The notes: generated from the sequence alone by a model not told the origin. A DNA stretch of 64,000 nt from Allobosea sp. BK604 (GCF_004341515.1 NZ_SLZF01000007.1:1-64000); one strand, 5' to 3'; numbered from the stretch's first letter, positions 15,845 to 27,004 are shown. Translations and numbers: made by a program.

Positions 15845-16945
15845 CTAGCCCTTCCGCGCCAGCGCGAGTCCGGCCGCGGTGAAGCGGCGGAACAGCCCCT
15901 CCAGCGCTCCGGCGAAGAGGATGATCACGCCGCCGATGACCACGACCATGTCGCGCGTGATCTTCGGCTGGTCGAAGGAGAGTTCTGTCCCGCCCTGGTA
16001 GAGCACGCCGAAGAGCAGGGCGGCGAGGCCGACGCCGGCGGGATGCCCGCGCCCCATCAGTGCGACCGCGATGCCGACGAAGCCGTATCCCGCCGTGAAA
16101 TCGAGCGTCAGCCGGTGCTGCACGCCCATCACTTCGTTGACAGCGAGCCCGCCGGCAAGCGCGCCCGAGATCGCCATCGCGATCATGGTGATCTGGGCGG
16201 GCGAGATCCCGGCATAGGCCGCCGCGCGCGGATTGGCGCCGACCGTGCGGATCTCGTAGCCGAGCCGCGAGCGATAGATCAGGAGCCAGACCGCGAAGAG
16301 CGCGGCCAGCGCGAGCAGGAAGGCGCTGTTCAGCGGCGTATCCGGCAGCTTCAGGCCGAGCGGCGCCAGCAGAATATGCATCGGCGTCAGGATGGCGTGC
16401 CGCGCGAATTCGGCGGATTCCGGCTGCATCGAGCCCGGCTTCCGCATCACCTCGACCAGCAGATAGACGCTGAGATTGGCCGCGATGAAGTTGAACATGA
16501 TCGTGGTGATCACGACATGGCTGCCGCGTGTCGCCTGGAGCCAGCCCGGCACGAAGGCATAGAGCGCCCCGCCTGCTGCCGCCGCCAGGATGGCGAGCGG
16601 GACGAGCAGGAAGCCGGGCAGTGGCGCCAGCCCGAGACAGGCGAACGTCAGGACGATGCCCGCGACCGAGGCCTGCCCCTCGCCGCCGATATTGAACAGC
16701 CCGGCATGGAAGGCGACGGCGACGGCCAGGCCCGTGAAGATGAAATTCGTCGCGTAGTAGAGCGTGAAGCTCAGGCCCTCGACGCTGCCGAGCGCGCCCT
16801 TGAGCAGAAGCGTCGTCGCCAGCAGCGGGTTCTCGCCGATGCCGATCACGACGAGCCCGGCCACCAGCAGCGACGCCGCGACGCTGATCAGCGGCACGAG
16901 CGCGATATCGGCCCAGCGCGGCAACTCGATCGGCGCGGCGCTCAA
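15845..16945 (-). CDS. ABC transporter permease, nucleoside (BMP-type) system, first subunit
   Basis: A 366-residue polytopic protein, YufP-like. It is longer than its partner because of an extra N-terminal membrane segment (about residues 15-38). FNIGGEGQASVAGI (about residue 85) is the family's conserved loop, and GANPRAAAYAGIS (about 238-250) the ATPase-contacting region. It sits between the ATPase gene (112 bp upstream) and the second permease gene (2 bp downstream), forming the membrane channel with the latter. Confidence 0.9.
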   Translation of the reverse strand: MSAAPIELPRWADIALVPLISVAASLLVAGLVVIGIGENPLLATTLLLKGALGSVEGLSFTLYYATNFIFTGLAVAVAFHAGLFNIGGEGQASVAGIVLTFACLGLAPLPGFLLVPLAILAAAAGGALYAFVPGWLQATRGSHVVITTIMFNFIAANLSVYLLVEVMRKPGSMQPESAEFARHAILTPMHILLAPLGLKLPDTPLNSAFLLALAALFAVWLLIYRSRLGYEIRTVGANPRAAAYAGISPAQITMIAMAISGALAGGLAVNEVMGVQHRLTLDFTAGYGFVGIAVALMGRGHPAGVGLAALLFGVLYQGGTELSFDQPKITRDMVVVIGGVIILFAGALEGLFRRFTAAGLALARKG

Positions 16946-16952
16946 GCGCGCA

Positions 16953-17031
16953 CCGTCATGCCGGGTCCTGCACCAGGCATCGACGTCCCGGACATTGTCC
17001 TCGACGAAGGACTACAGGGCCGACCATCACG
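16953..17031. repeat. Degenerate interspersed repeat (family B-like)
   Basis: A CGTCATGCCGGGTCCTG... segment closes with ...CATCACG, resembling the elements at 26.9 and 53.4 kb but strongly diverged. It fills the only sizeable gap within the nucleoside operon, between the ATPase and permease genes. Confidence 0.45.
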
Positions 17032-17057
17032 AGGAGGGGCATCGCTCAGCCGGCTCA

Positions 17058-18586
<1,529 letters not shown>

Positions 18587-18590
<4 letters not shown>

Positions 18591-19324
18591 GGCTCGAGCA
18601 CCATGCCGTCATGCGCCCGCTCCTCGGGCAGCGCCGCCTGATGCGCCAGCATCCCCGGCCCCATATGGGTCAGCACGATCCGCGGCGTCCTGAGGTCGGC
18701 CCGGCGTGCCCTGAGCGTCAGGTAGTCGAGATGGTTCACCAGCGGCTTGTCGAAATTATAGCACTCGACAAGCAGGAGATCGGCGCCGTCGGCGAGCGGG
18801 ATCAGCGACTCGCTCCAGGCCGTGTCGCCGGAGAAGGCGAAGATCTTGCCGTCCCGCGCCAGCCGATAGCCCTGGCATGGCCCGGCGCGCTCGTCATGGA
18901 CCATCGCGAAGGCCGTGACCGCGAAGCCGGCGACCGTCGCCGGCTGTTCCGGCGTCACCTCGACGAAGCTGATCGGGAAGCGCCAGGGATTGCTCGACGC
19001 TCCCGAAAAATCGGTTTCGAGCGCGTGCAGCGTGCGCTGCTCGATGCCGGCTGGCCCGGCGATGGTCAGGGGCTCCTTGCGGCGCGAGACGAATTGCGCG
19101 TCGAGCAGGAAGGCGGGCAGGGCGCCGAAATGGTCGCCGTGGAAATGCGTGAACAGCAGGGTCGAGAGCCTGTTGCGCGCGATCTCGGCGCGGTTGAGCG
19201 CGACCATGCTGGAGGAGCCGCAATCGAGCAGCATCCGGTCGGCGCCGGCCTCGACATGCAGGCAGGTATTGAAGCGACCGCCCGAGCCGAACGCGTCGCC
19301 GGAGCCGAGAATGGTGATCTTCAT
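18587..19324 (-). CDS. MBL-fold metallohydrolase, RNase Z/phosphodiesterase-like
   Basis: A 245-residue metallo-beta-lactamase-fold enzyme starting MKITILGSGDAFGSGGRFN, typical of the RNase Z/phosphodiesterase branch. Metal ligands are visible: HFHGDH (about residue 60), His in MVHDER, Asp in FSGDTAW and a late His in LTHMGPG. It lies between the BMP receptor gene (21 bp) and the ATPase gene (ATGA overlap) inside the nucleoside operon. Cleaving a phosphodiester to yield nucleosides, or hydrolysing a nucleoside-derived ester, would fit the context but is inference. No export signal is present, so it acts in the cytoplasm. Confidence 0.8.
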
Positions 19325-19345
19325 GGGGCAGCGATGCGCATCACC

Positions 19346-20344
19346 TCACATCGTGCATTTCGAATCGGTCATGTAGTCATGCACTTTGATGGTGCCGGCG
19401 ATGATATCGGCCTTGGCCTTGTCGGCCGCGGCTTTCATCTCTGGCGTGATCAGCGCCTTGTTATTGTCGTCGAGCGCCCAGGCGATGCCGTCCTCCTTCA
19501 GCCCGAGCACCTGGACGCCGGGCTGCCAGGTGCCGTCGCGGGCGGCCTTGAAGGAATTATAGGCGGCGACGTCGACGCGCTTCAGCATCGAGGTCAGCAC
19601 CTTGCCGGGCTGCAGCCCGTTCTGGTTGGAATCGACGCCGATGCCGAGCTTGCCCGCATCGGCGGCGGCGCGCAGGACGCCGATGCCGGTGCCGCCGGCG
19701 GCGTGGTAGATCACGTCGGCGCCGCGGTCGATCTGCGACTTGGCGAGCTCGCCGCCCTTGACCGGGTCGTTCCAGGCCGAGGGGGTCGAGCCGGTCATGT
19801 TCTGGAAGATCTCGGCATCGGGCTTCGCCGCCTTGACGCCCTGGATATAGCCGCAGGCGAACTTCCGGATCAGCGGCACGTCCATGCCGCCGACGAAGCC
19901 GACCTTGCCGGTCTTCGAGGCCATCGCGGCGAGGAGCCCGACGAGATAGGAACCCTCGTGTTCCTTGAACACGATCGACTGCACGTTCGGCAGCTCGACC
20001 ACCATGTCGATGATGGTGAACTTCAGATCGGGGAACTCGGCCGCGACCTTCTGCAGCGCAGTCGCCTGCGAGAAGCCCACCGCGATGATCGGCGAATTGC
20101 CGTCGCGGGCGAAACGGCGCAGCGCCTGCTCGATCTGCGCGTCGTTGTTCGGCTCGAAATCGCGGAACTCGACGCCGGTCTCCTGCTTGAACTTCTCCGC
20201 GCCGATAAAGGCCGCCTCGTTGAAGGATTTGTCGAACTTGCCGCCCTTGTCATAGACCACGGCCGGCTTGATCGCGGTCTGCGCCATGGCGACAGCCGAG
20301 AAGGCGACGCCGGCCAGCGCCAGCGCGAGAGCTTTCAGACGCAT
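19346..20344 (-). CDS. BMP family ABC transporter substrate-binding protein
   Basis: A 332-residue periplasmic receptor of the BMP/PnrA-like family, which binds purine and pyrimidine nucleosides. The signal peptide covers residues 1-21 (cleavage after AMA). The ligand-site pattern is recognisable: DKSFNEAAF near residue 38, VGFSQATAL, FVGGMDVP, and HAAGGTGIGV with VDSNQN. It is the first gene of the leftward operon; a 196-bp gap separates it from the divergent moeB-like gene and should hold its promoter, which I could not pinpoint. Confidence 0.93.
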   Translation of the reverse strand: MRLKALALALAGVAFSAVAMAQTAIKPAVVYDKGGKFDKSFNEAAFIGAEKFKQETGVEFRDFEPNNDAQIEQALRRFARDGNSPIIAVGFSQATALQKVAAEFPDLKFTIIDMVVELPNVQSIVFKEHEGSYLVGLLAAMASKTGKVGFVGGMDVPLIRKFACGYIQGVKAAKPDAEIFQNMTGSTPSAWNDPVKGGELAKSQIDRGADVIYHAAGGTGIGVLRAAADAGKLGIGVDSNQNGLQPGKVLTSMLKRVDVAAYNSFKAARDGTWQPGVQVLGLKEDGIAWALDDNNKALITPEMKAAADKAKADIIAGTIKVHDYMTDSKCTM

Positions 20345-20540
20345 GAACTATTCCCCTGTTCCGCGCGCGGAGCGTTCGTCACCCCCTGCTTGTCGATACG
20401 ATGACATGGCTTGCCGGCATGGCCAAGCCGCCCCCAACCAAAGAGTCAGGGGCGCGGTGTCGCCTGAAAATCGCCGCGCATTCTCCCCGTTCATGGCGCG
20501 GACGATTGCCCACGGGCCATCGCGCGCTTAACTCTTGTGC

Positions 20541-21332
20541 ATGGGCCTGAACGACGACGAGATCGAACGCTATGCGCGCCACCTGGTGCTGCCGGAGATC
20601 GGCGGCCCGGGCCAGGCCAAGCTGAAACGCGCCAGCGTGCTCGTCATCGGCGCCGGAGGGCTCGGCGCCCCGCTGATCCAGTATCTCGCGGCGGCCGGCG
20701 TCGGCATGATCGGCATCGTCGATGACGACCATGTCTCGCTCTCCAACCTCCAGCGCCAGACCATTTTCTCCACCGCCGATGTCGGCGCCAACAAGGCGGT
20801 CGCCGCCGCCGCCTTCGTCAAGCGCCTCAATCCGCATGTCGCGGTCGAGGAGCATGTCCACCGCATCGACGCGCATAATGCCCGTGCCATGATCGCCTTC
20901 TACGATGTGGTCGCTGACGGCTCCGACAATTTCGAGACGCGCTATGCGGTCTCCGATGCCTGCTTCCACGAGAAAAAGCCGCTCGTCACCGCCGCGCTCG
21001 GCCGCTTTGACGGCTCGCTGACGACCCTGCGCCCGCACGAGAAGGGGCCGGACGGAAAGCCGAACCCGACCTATCGCTGCATCTTCCCCGATCCGCCTCC
21101 GCCTGGCACGATCCCGACCTGCGCCGAAGTCGGCGTGCTCGGCGCGCTTGCCGGCATGATGGGCTCGCTGATGGCGCTCGAGGTCATCCGCGCCATTACC
21201 GGCTTCGGCGATCCGCTGGTCGGCCGGTTCCTGCTGATTGACGCGCTGACCATGCGCTTCGATATGATGCGCTATGGCTGGGATCCGGCCAACCCGCTCA
21301 ATGGAACCGCCGTTGCCAACCCCACATCCTGA
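20541..21332 (+). CDS. moeB: HesA/MoeB/ThiF family adenylyltransferase
   Basis: A 263-residue E1-like enzyme that activates the C-terminus of a small sulphur carrier such as MoaD or ThiS with ATP. The nucleotide loop GAGGLGAPLIQYLAAAGVG (about 36-54) is present. So are SNLQRQ with its Arg, the acidic DGSDNFETRY and PTCAEVGVLG. Zinc-binding pairs known from E. coli MoeB are incomplete: TYRC has one Cys where MoeB has CxxC, and the C-terminal CxxC is missing. ATG 20541 is taken; an in-frame TTG lies two codons upstream. It is divergent from the nucleoside operon and 59 bp before the second membrane paralogue. Confidence 0.85.
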   Translation: MGLNDDEIERYARHLVLPEIGGPGQAKLKRASVLVIGAGGLGAPLIQYLAAAGVGMIGIVDDDHVSLSNLQRQTIFSTADVGANKAVAAAAFVKRLNPHVAVEEHVHRIDAHNARAMIAFYDVVADGSDNFETRYAVSDACFHEKKPLVTAALGRFDGSLTTLRPHEKGPDGKPNPTYRCIFPDPPPPGTIPTCAEVGVLGALAGMMGSLMALEVIRAITGFGDPLVGRFLLIDALTMRFDMMRYGWDPANPLNGTAVANPTS

Positions 21333-21391
21333 CGTCAGCCATCCCTTAACCTCTGCCACCTAGGGTTTTAGCCGGTTTCTCAGGGCAGGGC

Positions 21392-23155
21392 ATGACCGAC
21401 AGATCGCTGGAGACAAGGCAAGTCCAGGCTGCGTCGCGCTGGTCGGTCGGGTCTTGGCTGAAGCGGCTGCGCTGGCCCTCGCCCCTGCTTTTGCTCGCTT
21501 TCGCGATCCTGGCCTGCATCGGATTGCTGACCCAGCCGCTCGTACTGCCGCTCGGCCCGATGTACTGGGACCTGACGGTCTATCTCGACGGGGCCAGGCG
21601 CATCGCCGATGGCCAGCAGCCGCTGATCGATTTCTTTACCCCGGTCGGCCCGCTCGGCTATTGGCTCTTCGCCTGGCTCGACGGGCTGTTCCCACAAGGC
21701 CAGCCGCTGCTGATCGCGCAATGGTCGCTGCTGCTCGTCACCGCGCCGCCGCTGGCGCTGGTCCTGCGCGATCTCGACAAGCGGTCCCGCGCCACCGCCT
21801 TCGCGCTGCTCGGACCCTATCTCGTCTTCCAGCTCCTGCCGGTGAATGTCGAGCACTACTCGTTCTTCCCCGGTTTCGACGGCTACGGCATCTATAACCG
21901 CCAGGTCAGCATCACGCTCTATGTCCTGGTCGCCGCACTGGTCTTTCTGCGCGACCGGCGCCTGCTCACAGGCGTGCTGGTCTGGACCATGCTCGCCCTG
22001 CTGCTGATCAAGATCACCGGCTTCCTCGCCGGCGGCCTGATCTGCGCCTTCGCACTGCTGGCGGGGCGCATCGATGCGAGGCAGGCCGGCATTGCCGCGG
22101 CCCTGGCCTGCCTGCCGCTGCTCGTGCTCGAAATCGCCAGCGGCATGGTCAGCGCCTACCTCGCAAGCATCGTCGAGCTCATCTCGATGAATGCTGGCGG
22201 CATCCTGCCGCGCTTCCTTCAGGCAGGCTCGCTGCATCTCGACATTGTCGGCGCGGCGGCGTTGCTGATCGCGGCGCTGCTGATCCTGACCCGAAGGCAG
22301 CTTCGGGCGGCGATCGTCGGATTCGCGAGAGCGCCCGGCTTCGCCGCATCGCGCGGCCTGCTCGATCGCGAGTCCTTCTGGCTTGCGGTCACCTTGTTCG
22401 CCGGCCTGTTCTTCGAGACGCAGAATACGGGCGGCCAGGCCTTCATCTTCATCTGGCCGGTGCTGCTGCTGATCCTGACGAACTGGCTCGGCGGCGGCCG
22501 CCGCGGCGCTGTGCTGGTCCTCGCCCTGGTCGCCGCGACCGCGATTCCGCCGCTCGAAACCGTGCTCCAGCGCGCTGCCCGCACCATGCTGGCGCAGACC
22601 GGCTATAGCGACCTCCCGCATTCCGCGCTTGGCAAGCTCGGCCAGGTTTCGCAGCATCGCGATGTCATCGCCCGCGCCCAGGCGATGCAGGCGATCTACG
22701 CCTCCGACCGGCCCACCTTCGAGGCCATCGCCGCCAAGGGCATGCTGCCGAGCCAATCGCTTTATTCAGAGCTCGATTTCCAGGCCGGCTGGCTGCTGGC
22801 GATCGATGCGGGCATTGCCGCGATACGCGCCTATGAGGCGCAGCACGGCGTCCGCTTCGAGACCATCGTCAACCTGAACTTCGCCAATGCGTTTCCCTAC
22901 CTGATGGAGCGCAGCGCCGTACGCCATATCGCGATCGGCGCCGATCCGTTCCGGGCGGTGCCGGAGCTAGACGGCGAGACCATGGCGGCGGTCGCCGATG
23001 CCGACCTGATCCTCTATCCGCTCTGCCCGGTCACCGTCGCGAACGAGGCGCTGCGCGAGCGCTACGCACCGGCCATGGTCGGCCGGCGCTGGATCGATCT
23101 CGGCCCGTGCTGGCAGGGTTCGGTGAAGGCGGACGCCAGCGTTCTCTATCGATAG
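21392..23155 (+). CDS. Polytopic membrane protein, paralogue of the 3501-5210 protein
   Basis: A 587-residue protein with about ten membrane segments and a soluble C-terminal region. It shares with the 3.5-kb protein LPLGPMYWDLTVYLD (Asp60, Asp66), DFFTPVGPLGY (80-90), PGFDGYGIYNRQVS (160-173), KITG, SAYLA, ILPRF and FFETQNTGG (340-348), and a similar C-terminal LYSELDFQ/LEVQQ-type region. The conserved acidic residues in the first outer loop suggest a GT-C-type membrane glycosyltransferase, but this is not established. It follows the moeB-like gene by 59 bp and converges on gshB with only 19 bp between stops. Confidence 0.65.
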   Translation: MTDRSLETRQVQAASRWSVGSWLKRLRWPSPLLLLAFAILACIGLLTQPLVLPLGPMYWDLTVYLDGARRIADGQQPLIDFFTPVGPLGYWLFAWLDGLFPQGQPLLIAQWSLLLVTAPPLALVLRDLDKRSRATAFALLGPYLVFQLLPVNVEHYSFFPGFDGYGIYNRQVSITLYVLVAALVFLRDRRLLTGVLVWTMLALLLIKITGFLAGGLICAFALLAGRIDARQAGIAAALACLPLLVLEIASGMVSAYLASIVELISMNAGGILPRFLQAGSLHLDIVGAAALLIAALLILTRRQLRAAIVGFARAPGFAASRGLLDRESFWLAVTLFAGLFFETQNTGGQAFIFIWPVLLLILTNWLGGGRRGAVLVLALVAATAIPPLETVLQRAARTMLAQTGYSDLPHSALGKLGQVSQHRDVIARAQAMQAIYASDRPTFEAIAAKGMLPSQSLYSELDFQAGWLLAIDAGIAAIRAYEAQHGVRFETIVNLNFANAFPYLMERSAVRHIAIGADPFRAVPELDGETMAAVADADLILYPLCPVTVANEALRERYAPAMVGRRWIDLGPCWQGSVKADASVLYR

Positions 23156-23174
23156 TCTAGAGACGGATCCGGCT

Positions 23175-24119
23175 CTAGCGGCCGAGCTTCGCTTCGATCA
23201 CGTCCCAGACCTGCGCCGCGATATCCGGGCCGCCGAGCTTCTTGATCGCGCGGATGCCGGTCGGCGCGGTGACGTTGATCTCGGTCAGGTTGCCGCCGAT
23301 CACGTCGATGCCGACGAGCAGCAGGCCGCGCTCCTTCAGGGTCGGACCGATCGCCTCGCAAATCTCGAGCTCGCGCTTGGAAAGATCTGTCGGCTTGGCC
23401 GCGCCGCCGCGCACCATATTGGCGCGCAGGTCGCCATCGGCCGGCACGCGGTTGACCGCGCCCGCCGCCTTGCCGTCGACCAGGATGATGCGCTTGTCGC
23501 CGGCGCTGACCTCCTTCATGAAGCGCTGGACGACCCAGGCTTCCTTGAAGATCCCCGAGAACAGGTCGAACAGCGAGCCGAAATTCGGATCGCCCTTGCC
23601 GGTCTTGAACACCGTCGCGCCGCCATGGCCATAGAGCGGCTTCATCACGATCTCGCCGAACTCCTCGCGAAAAGCCTCTATCTCGGCCTTGTCGCGCGTG
23701 ATCAGCGTCGGCGGCATCAGCTCGGGGAAATGCGTCACCAGGATCTTCTCGGGCGCATTGCGCACCTGGCTGGGATCGTTGACCACCAGCGTCTTCGGAT
23801 GGATGCGCTCGAGCATATGGGTCGAGGTGATATAGGCGAGGTCGAAGGGTGGATCCTGGCGCAGCAGCACCACGTCGAGCGTCGAGAGATCGGTGCGTTC
23901 CTCGGCGCCCAGCGTGAAATGGTCGCCCTCGATGTCGCGCACCTCGACCGGGCGGATCGGCGCGGTCACCTTGCCGTCGCGCAGCGAGAGCTTGTCGGGC
24001 GTGTAGGTGTAGAGCGTGTGCCCGCGCGCCTGCGTTTCCAGCATCAGCGCGAAGCCTGAATCCCCGGCAATCCGGATGCGCTCGATCGGGTCCATCTGGA
24101 TGGCGACTTTGAGGGTCAT
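23175..24119 (-). CDS. gshB: Glutathione synthetase
   Basis: A 314-residue ATP-grasp ligase joining gamma-glutamylcysteine and glycine. MTLKVAIQMDPIERI at the start, RQDPPFDLAYIT, MKPLYGHGGATVF (flexible loop and ATP lysine), GDKRIILVDGK and the final GIDVIGGNLTEINVTAPTG (metal site with Asp/Glu/Asn) are all as expected. ATG 24119 is chosen over a TTG two codons upstream. The gene follows yraN by 70 bp and is convergent with the membrane paralogue. Confidence 0.96.
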   Translation of the reverse strand: MTLKVAIQMDPIERIRIAGDSGFALMLETQARGHTLYTYTPDKLSLRDGKVTAPIRPVEVRDIEGDHFTLGAEERTDLSTLDVVLLRQDPPFDLAYITSTHMLERIHPKTLVVNDPSQVRNAPEKILVTHFPELMPPTLITRDKAEIEAFREEFGEIVMKPLYGHGGATVFKTGKGDPNFGSLFDLFSGIFKEAWVVQRFMKEVSAGDKRIILVDGKAAGAVNRVPADGDLRANMVRGGAAKPTDLSKRELEICEAIGPTLKERGLLLVGIDVIGGNLTEINVTAPTGIRAIKKLGGPDIAAQVWDVIEAKLGR

Positions 24120-24189
24120 GGGCAAAGGCTCCTGTTCGCGGCCTCATATCGGCGCCCCGCCCCCGGGAAGGCAAGAGGGGCGCCGCGCG

Positions 24190-24570
24190 TCAGAGGAGAA
24201 GCTCGAAGGCGCCCGGCACATGGCGCGGCCGCCGCCAGGGCGCCAGGAAGACCGCGTCGGCGCGCAGGTTGTGGTCCATCGCCCATGGATTGCGGGCCAG
24301 CCATTGCCGTACTCGCATCTCGATCAGCCGGCGCTTCTGCGGCGTGATCGCGGTCAGCGCGTCGTCGAGCGTGCCGCGCGCCTTGACCTCGACAAAGGCG
24401 ACGGTGCGCCCGCGCTTGACGATCAGGTCGATCTCGCCGCCCTTGCCGCCGAAGCGCCGCGTGAGCAGCCGGTAGCCCTTGGCGCTGAGCCAGAGGATCG
24501 CCAGTGTTTCGCCGCGCCGGCCGGTCGCGCCGGAGCGCTTCGCCCGTTCGCTGCGTGCTTCGATGCTCAC
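24190..24570 (-). CDS. yraN: YraN family protein (UPF0102)
   Basis: A 126-residue endonuclease-fold protein. GRRGETLAILWL, GEIDLI and VAFVEVKAR supply the acidic residues and lysine of the restriction-endonuclease-like core. The cellular role is unsettled. The start is GTG 24570, overlapping the rsmI stop (GTGA). The rsmI-yraN-gshB order is common in alphaproteobacteria. Confidence 0.92.
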   Translation of the reverse strand: MSIEARSERAKRSGATGRRGETLAILWLSAKGYRLLTRRFGGKGGEIDLIVKRGRTVAFVEVKARGTLDDALTAITPQKRRLIEMRVRQWLARNPWAMDHNLRADAVFLAPWRRPRHVPGAFELLL

Positions 24571-25478
24571 GGCTCGCGCGTCAGTTCGAGCGCCCGCGCA
24601 TAGACTTTTCGGCGCGGCTGCCCGGTTTCGGCTGTCACCTGCGCTACCGCCTCCTTGAGCGAGAGCCGCCCGAGTGCCTCGCGCAGCCGCGCGTCGATCA
24701 CGTCTTCCGCCGGCAGCAGCGCGTCCGTGCCGGGTGGGCCGATGATCACGACGATCTCGCCGCGCGCCTCTTCTTCGCCGCCGTAATGCGCCGCCAGTTC
24801 AGCGAGCGAGCCGCGCCGCACGGTCTCGTGGAACTTGGTTAGCTCACGCGCCACGGCTGCGGATCGTGCTCCCAGGGTCGCCGCCGCATCCTCAAGCATC
24901 TCGGCGAGCCGGCGCGGTGATTCGAAGAAGACGAGCGTGCCGGGAATGGCGGCGAGCTCGGTCAGCCGCCCGCGCCGCGCCGCCGATTTCGGCGGCAGGA
25001 AGCCCTCGAAGAAGAAGCGGTCGGTCGGGAGACCGGCCAGGACCAGGGCGGCGAGCACGGCCGAGGCGCCGGGAATGCCGGTCACCGGCAGCCCCTCGGC
25101 GACGACATCGGCGACGAGCTTGTAGCCGGGATCGGAGACCAGCGGTGTGCCGGCATCCGAGATCAGCGCCAGCTTTCCGCCCTCGCGCAGCTTCGCCAGG
25201 ATTTTCGGGCGCATCTGCGCGGCATTATGCTCGTGATAGGGCAGGAGCGGGGTCGAGATGCCGTAATGCGCCAGCAGCGTCTTGCTGGTGCGGGTGTCCT
25301 CGGCCAGCACGACATCGGCTGCCGCCAGCGTCGCCAGCGCGCGGAAGGAGATGTCGCGCAGATTGCCGATCGGTGTCGCGACGATATGGAGTCCGGGCGC
25401 CAGCGGCTCGGCCTCGGCCCTGAGCCCGAAGGCGGTGTAGCTTGCTGCACGCTGGGGATTGCTGGACGGCGTCGACAT
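24567..25478 (-). CDS. rsmI: 16S rRNA (cytidine(1402)-2'-O)-methyltransferase
   Basis: A 303-residue tetrapyrrole-methylase-fold enzyme that 2'-O-methylates C1402 of 16S rRNA using S-adenosylmethionine. The pattern is clear: HIVATPIGNLRDISFRA (about 32-48), AEDTRTSKTLL, SDAGTPLVSDPGY and IPGASAVLAAL, with FFESPRR later. ATG 25478 is preferred to a GTG three codons upstream. It is divergent from the LpoA-like gene across a 193-bp gap in which I see no further gene. Confidence 0.95.
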   Translation of the reverse strand: MSTPSSNPQRAASYTAFGLRAEAEPLAPGLHIVATPIGNLRDISFRALATLAAADVVLAEDTRTSKTLLAHYGISTPLLPYHEHNAAQMRPKILAKLREGGKLALISDAGTPLVSDPGYKLVADVVAEGLPVTGIPGASAVLAALVLAGLPTDRFFFEGFLPPKSAARRGRLTELAAIPGTLVFFESPRRLAEMLEDAAATLGARSAAVARELTKFHETVRRGSLAELAAHYGGEEEARGEIVVIIGPPGTDALLPAEDVIDARLREALGRLSLKEAVAQVTAETGQPRRKVYARALELTREP

Positions 25479-25671
25479 GGCCGGCACGCTGCCACAAGCG
25501 TTCGGCTCGCGCCATGGTGGGGCGAAGGTTTACGCGTCTTCACGCAATCGCAACACGCAGTTAACAACTTGAAAATACCATTGCGGGCTGGCAGGACTGC
25601 TCGCGACCGCGGCTCGTCCTTGCCGGGCGCGGCCGCTTGGCCGCCCTCTGCTGGCGTCTGGAGATGAAACC

Positions 25672-26886
25672 GTGCGGCTTCAACGGCTCCCATTCTCGTT
25701 CAAGAAGCTGCGCTGGCCGGCTCTGGCCGCCGGTGCACTGCTCGGCTTGTCGGCCTGCGTCGGCGGCCCGTCCGGCTTTCCTGGCCTCGACAGCGGCTCG
25801 CCCCCGGCCGGGACGACGGCCCAGGCCCCGGCCGGCCAGACGCTCGGCACCGGCAAGGTCCGCGTCGGCCTCATCCTGCCGCTCACCGCCGAGGGCGCCG
25901 GCGCGACTGTCGGCAATTCCTTGAAGAACGCTGCCGAAATGGCGCTCGCCGAATTTCCCGGCGCCGATCTCACCGTGCTGGTCAAGGATGATCGTGGCAC
26001 GCCGGAAGGCGCGCGCGCCGCGGCCCAGGAGGCGATCGGCGAGGGCGCCGAACTGATCATCGGCCCGCTTTTCGCCCCCTCCGTCCAGGCGGCGGGACAG
26101 GTCGCCCGCTCGGCCAACCGGCCGGTCATGGCCTTCTCCAGCGACACCAATGTCGCAGGCCGTGGCATCTATCTGCTCTCCTTCCCGCCGGAGAACGACG
26201 TCAACCGCGTCATCGCCTACGCCTCCCAGCAGGGCCGCAGGTCCTTCGCCGCCCTGATTCCGGACTCGGCCTATGGCAAGGTCGTCGAAGCCGCCTTCCA
26301 GCAGGCCGTCGCCAGCCAGGGCGCGCGCGTCGTGGTGATCGAGCGCTTCAGCAGCGACCAGAACAACATGCGCGCCGCGGCGCAGCGGCTGGTGCCGGCC
26401 CTGCAGCAGGCCGACGCGCTCTTCGTTCCGGCGGCGGCGGATACGATGCCCTCGCTCGGCCTCATCCTGCAGCAGGCTGGCTACGACCCCGCCAAGGTCA
26501 AGCCGCTCGGCACCGGCGTCTGGAACGATGCCAGCGTCGCGCGCGTCCCGGCGATCCAGGGCGGCTGGTTCGCCTCGCCGGATACGGCCGGCTTCAACGC
26601 CTTCGCCGGCCGCTATCAGGCCCGCTTCAACAGCGCCCCGACCCGTACAGCGACGCTGTCCTACGATGCCGTCTCGCTCGCCGCTGCTCTGGCGCGCACG
26701 CAGGGCAGCCAGCGCTTTTCCGAGCAGGTGTTGACCAATCCGCAGGGCTTTGCCGGCGCCGACGGCGTCTTCCGCTTCCGCCCCGACGGCCAGATCGACC
26801 GCGGCCTCGCCGTGCTCGAATTGCGCAACGGCCAGATCGTCACGGTCAACGCCGCGCCGCGCGATCTCGGGCCGCGGACGCAGTAA
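25672..26886 (+). CDS. Penicillin-binding-protein activator-like lipoprotein (LpoA/LppC family)
   Basis: A 404-residue lipoprotein. The signal peptide ends in the lipobox GLSAC (Cys29), a Pro/Gly/Ala linker follows, and a periplasmic-binding-protein type 1 fold starts at about residue 62 with VRVGLILPLTAEGAG. LIIGPLFAPSVQAA and VMAFSSDTNVAG are typical. Enterobacterial LpoA activates PBP1A from the outer membrane, but it has an extra N-terminal helical domain that is absent here. This protein therefore matches only LpoA's C-terminal half; a role in cell-wall synthesis is inferred. The start is GTG 25672; no other start gives a full signal peptide. It is divergent from rsmI and convergent with hemW. 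Confidence 0.82.
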   Translation: MRLQRLPFSFKKLRWPALAAGALLGLSACVGGPSGFPGLDSGSPPAGTTAQAPAGQTLGTGKVRVGLILPLTAEGAGATVGNSLKNAAEMALAEFPGADLTVLVKDDRGTPEGARAAAQEAIGEGAELIIGPLFAPSVQAAGQVARSANRPVMAFSSDTNVAGRGIYLLSFPPENDVNRVIAYASQQGRRSFAALIPDSAYGKVVEAAFQQAVASQGARVVVIERFSSDQNNMRAAAQRLVPALQQADALFVPAAADTMPSLGLILQQAGYDPAKVKPLGTGVWNDASVARVPAIQGGWFASPDTAGFNAFAGRYQARFNSAPTRTATLSYDAVSLAAALARTQGSQRFSEQVLTNPQGFAGADGVFRFRPDGQIDRGLAVLELRNGQIVTVNAAPRDLGPRTQ

Positions 26887-26903
26887 ACCTGCGCCGACCT
26901 CTT

Positions 26904-26996
26904 CGTCATGGTCGGGCTTGTCCCGACCGTACACGTCTGCGTTGATCGAGTGCGGTATTCAAGGCGTGGATGCTCGCCACAAGGACGAACATGACG
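26904..26996. repeat. Interspersed palindromic element, family B (copy 1)
   Basis: It begins CGTCATG, contains GTCGGG-CTTGT-CCCGAC and a GATGCTCGCCACAAGG segment, and ends CATGACG. It fills the gap between the convergent LpoA-like and hemW genes. A close copy lies at 53428-53520. Confidence 0.85.
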
Positions 26997-27004
26997 GCGT
27001 GACC

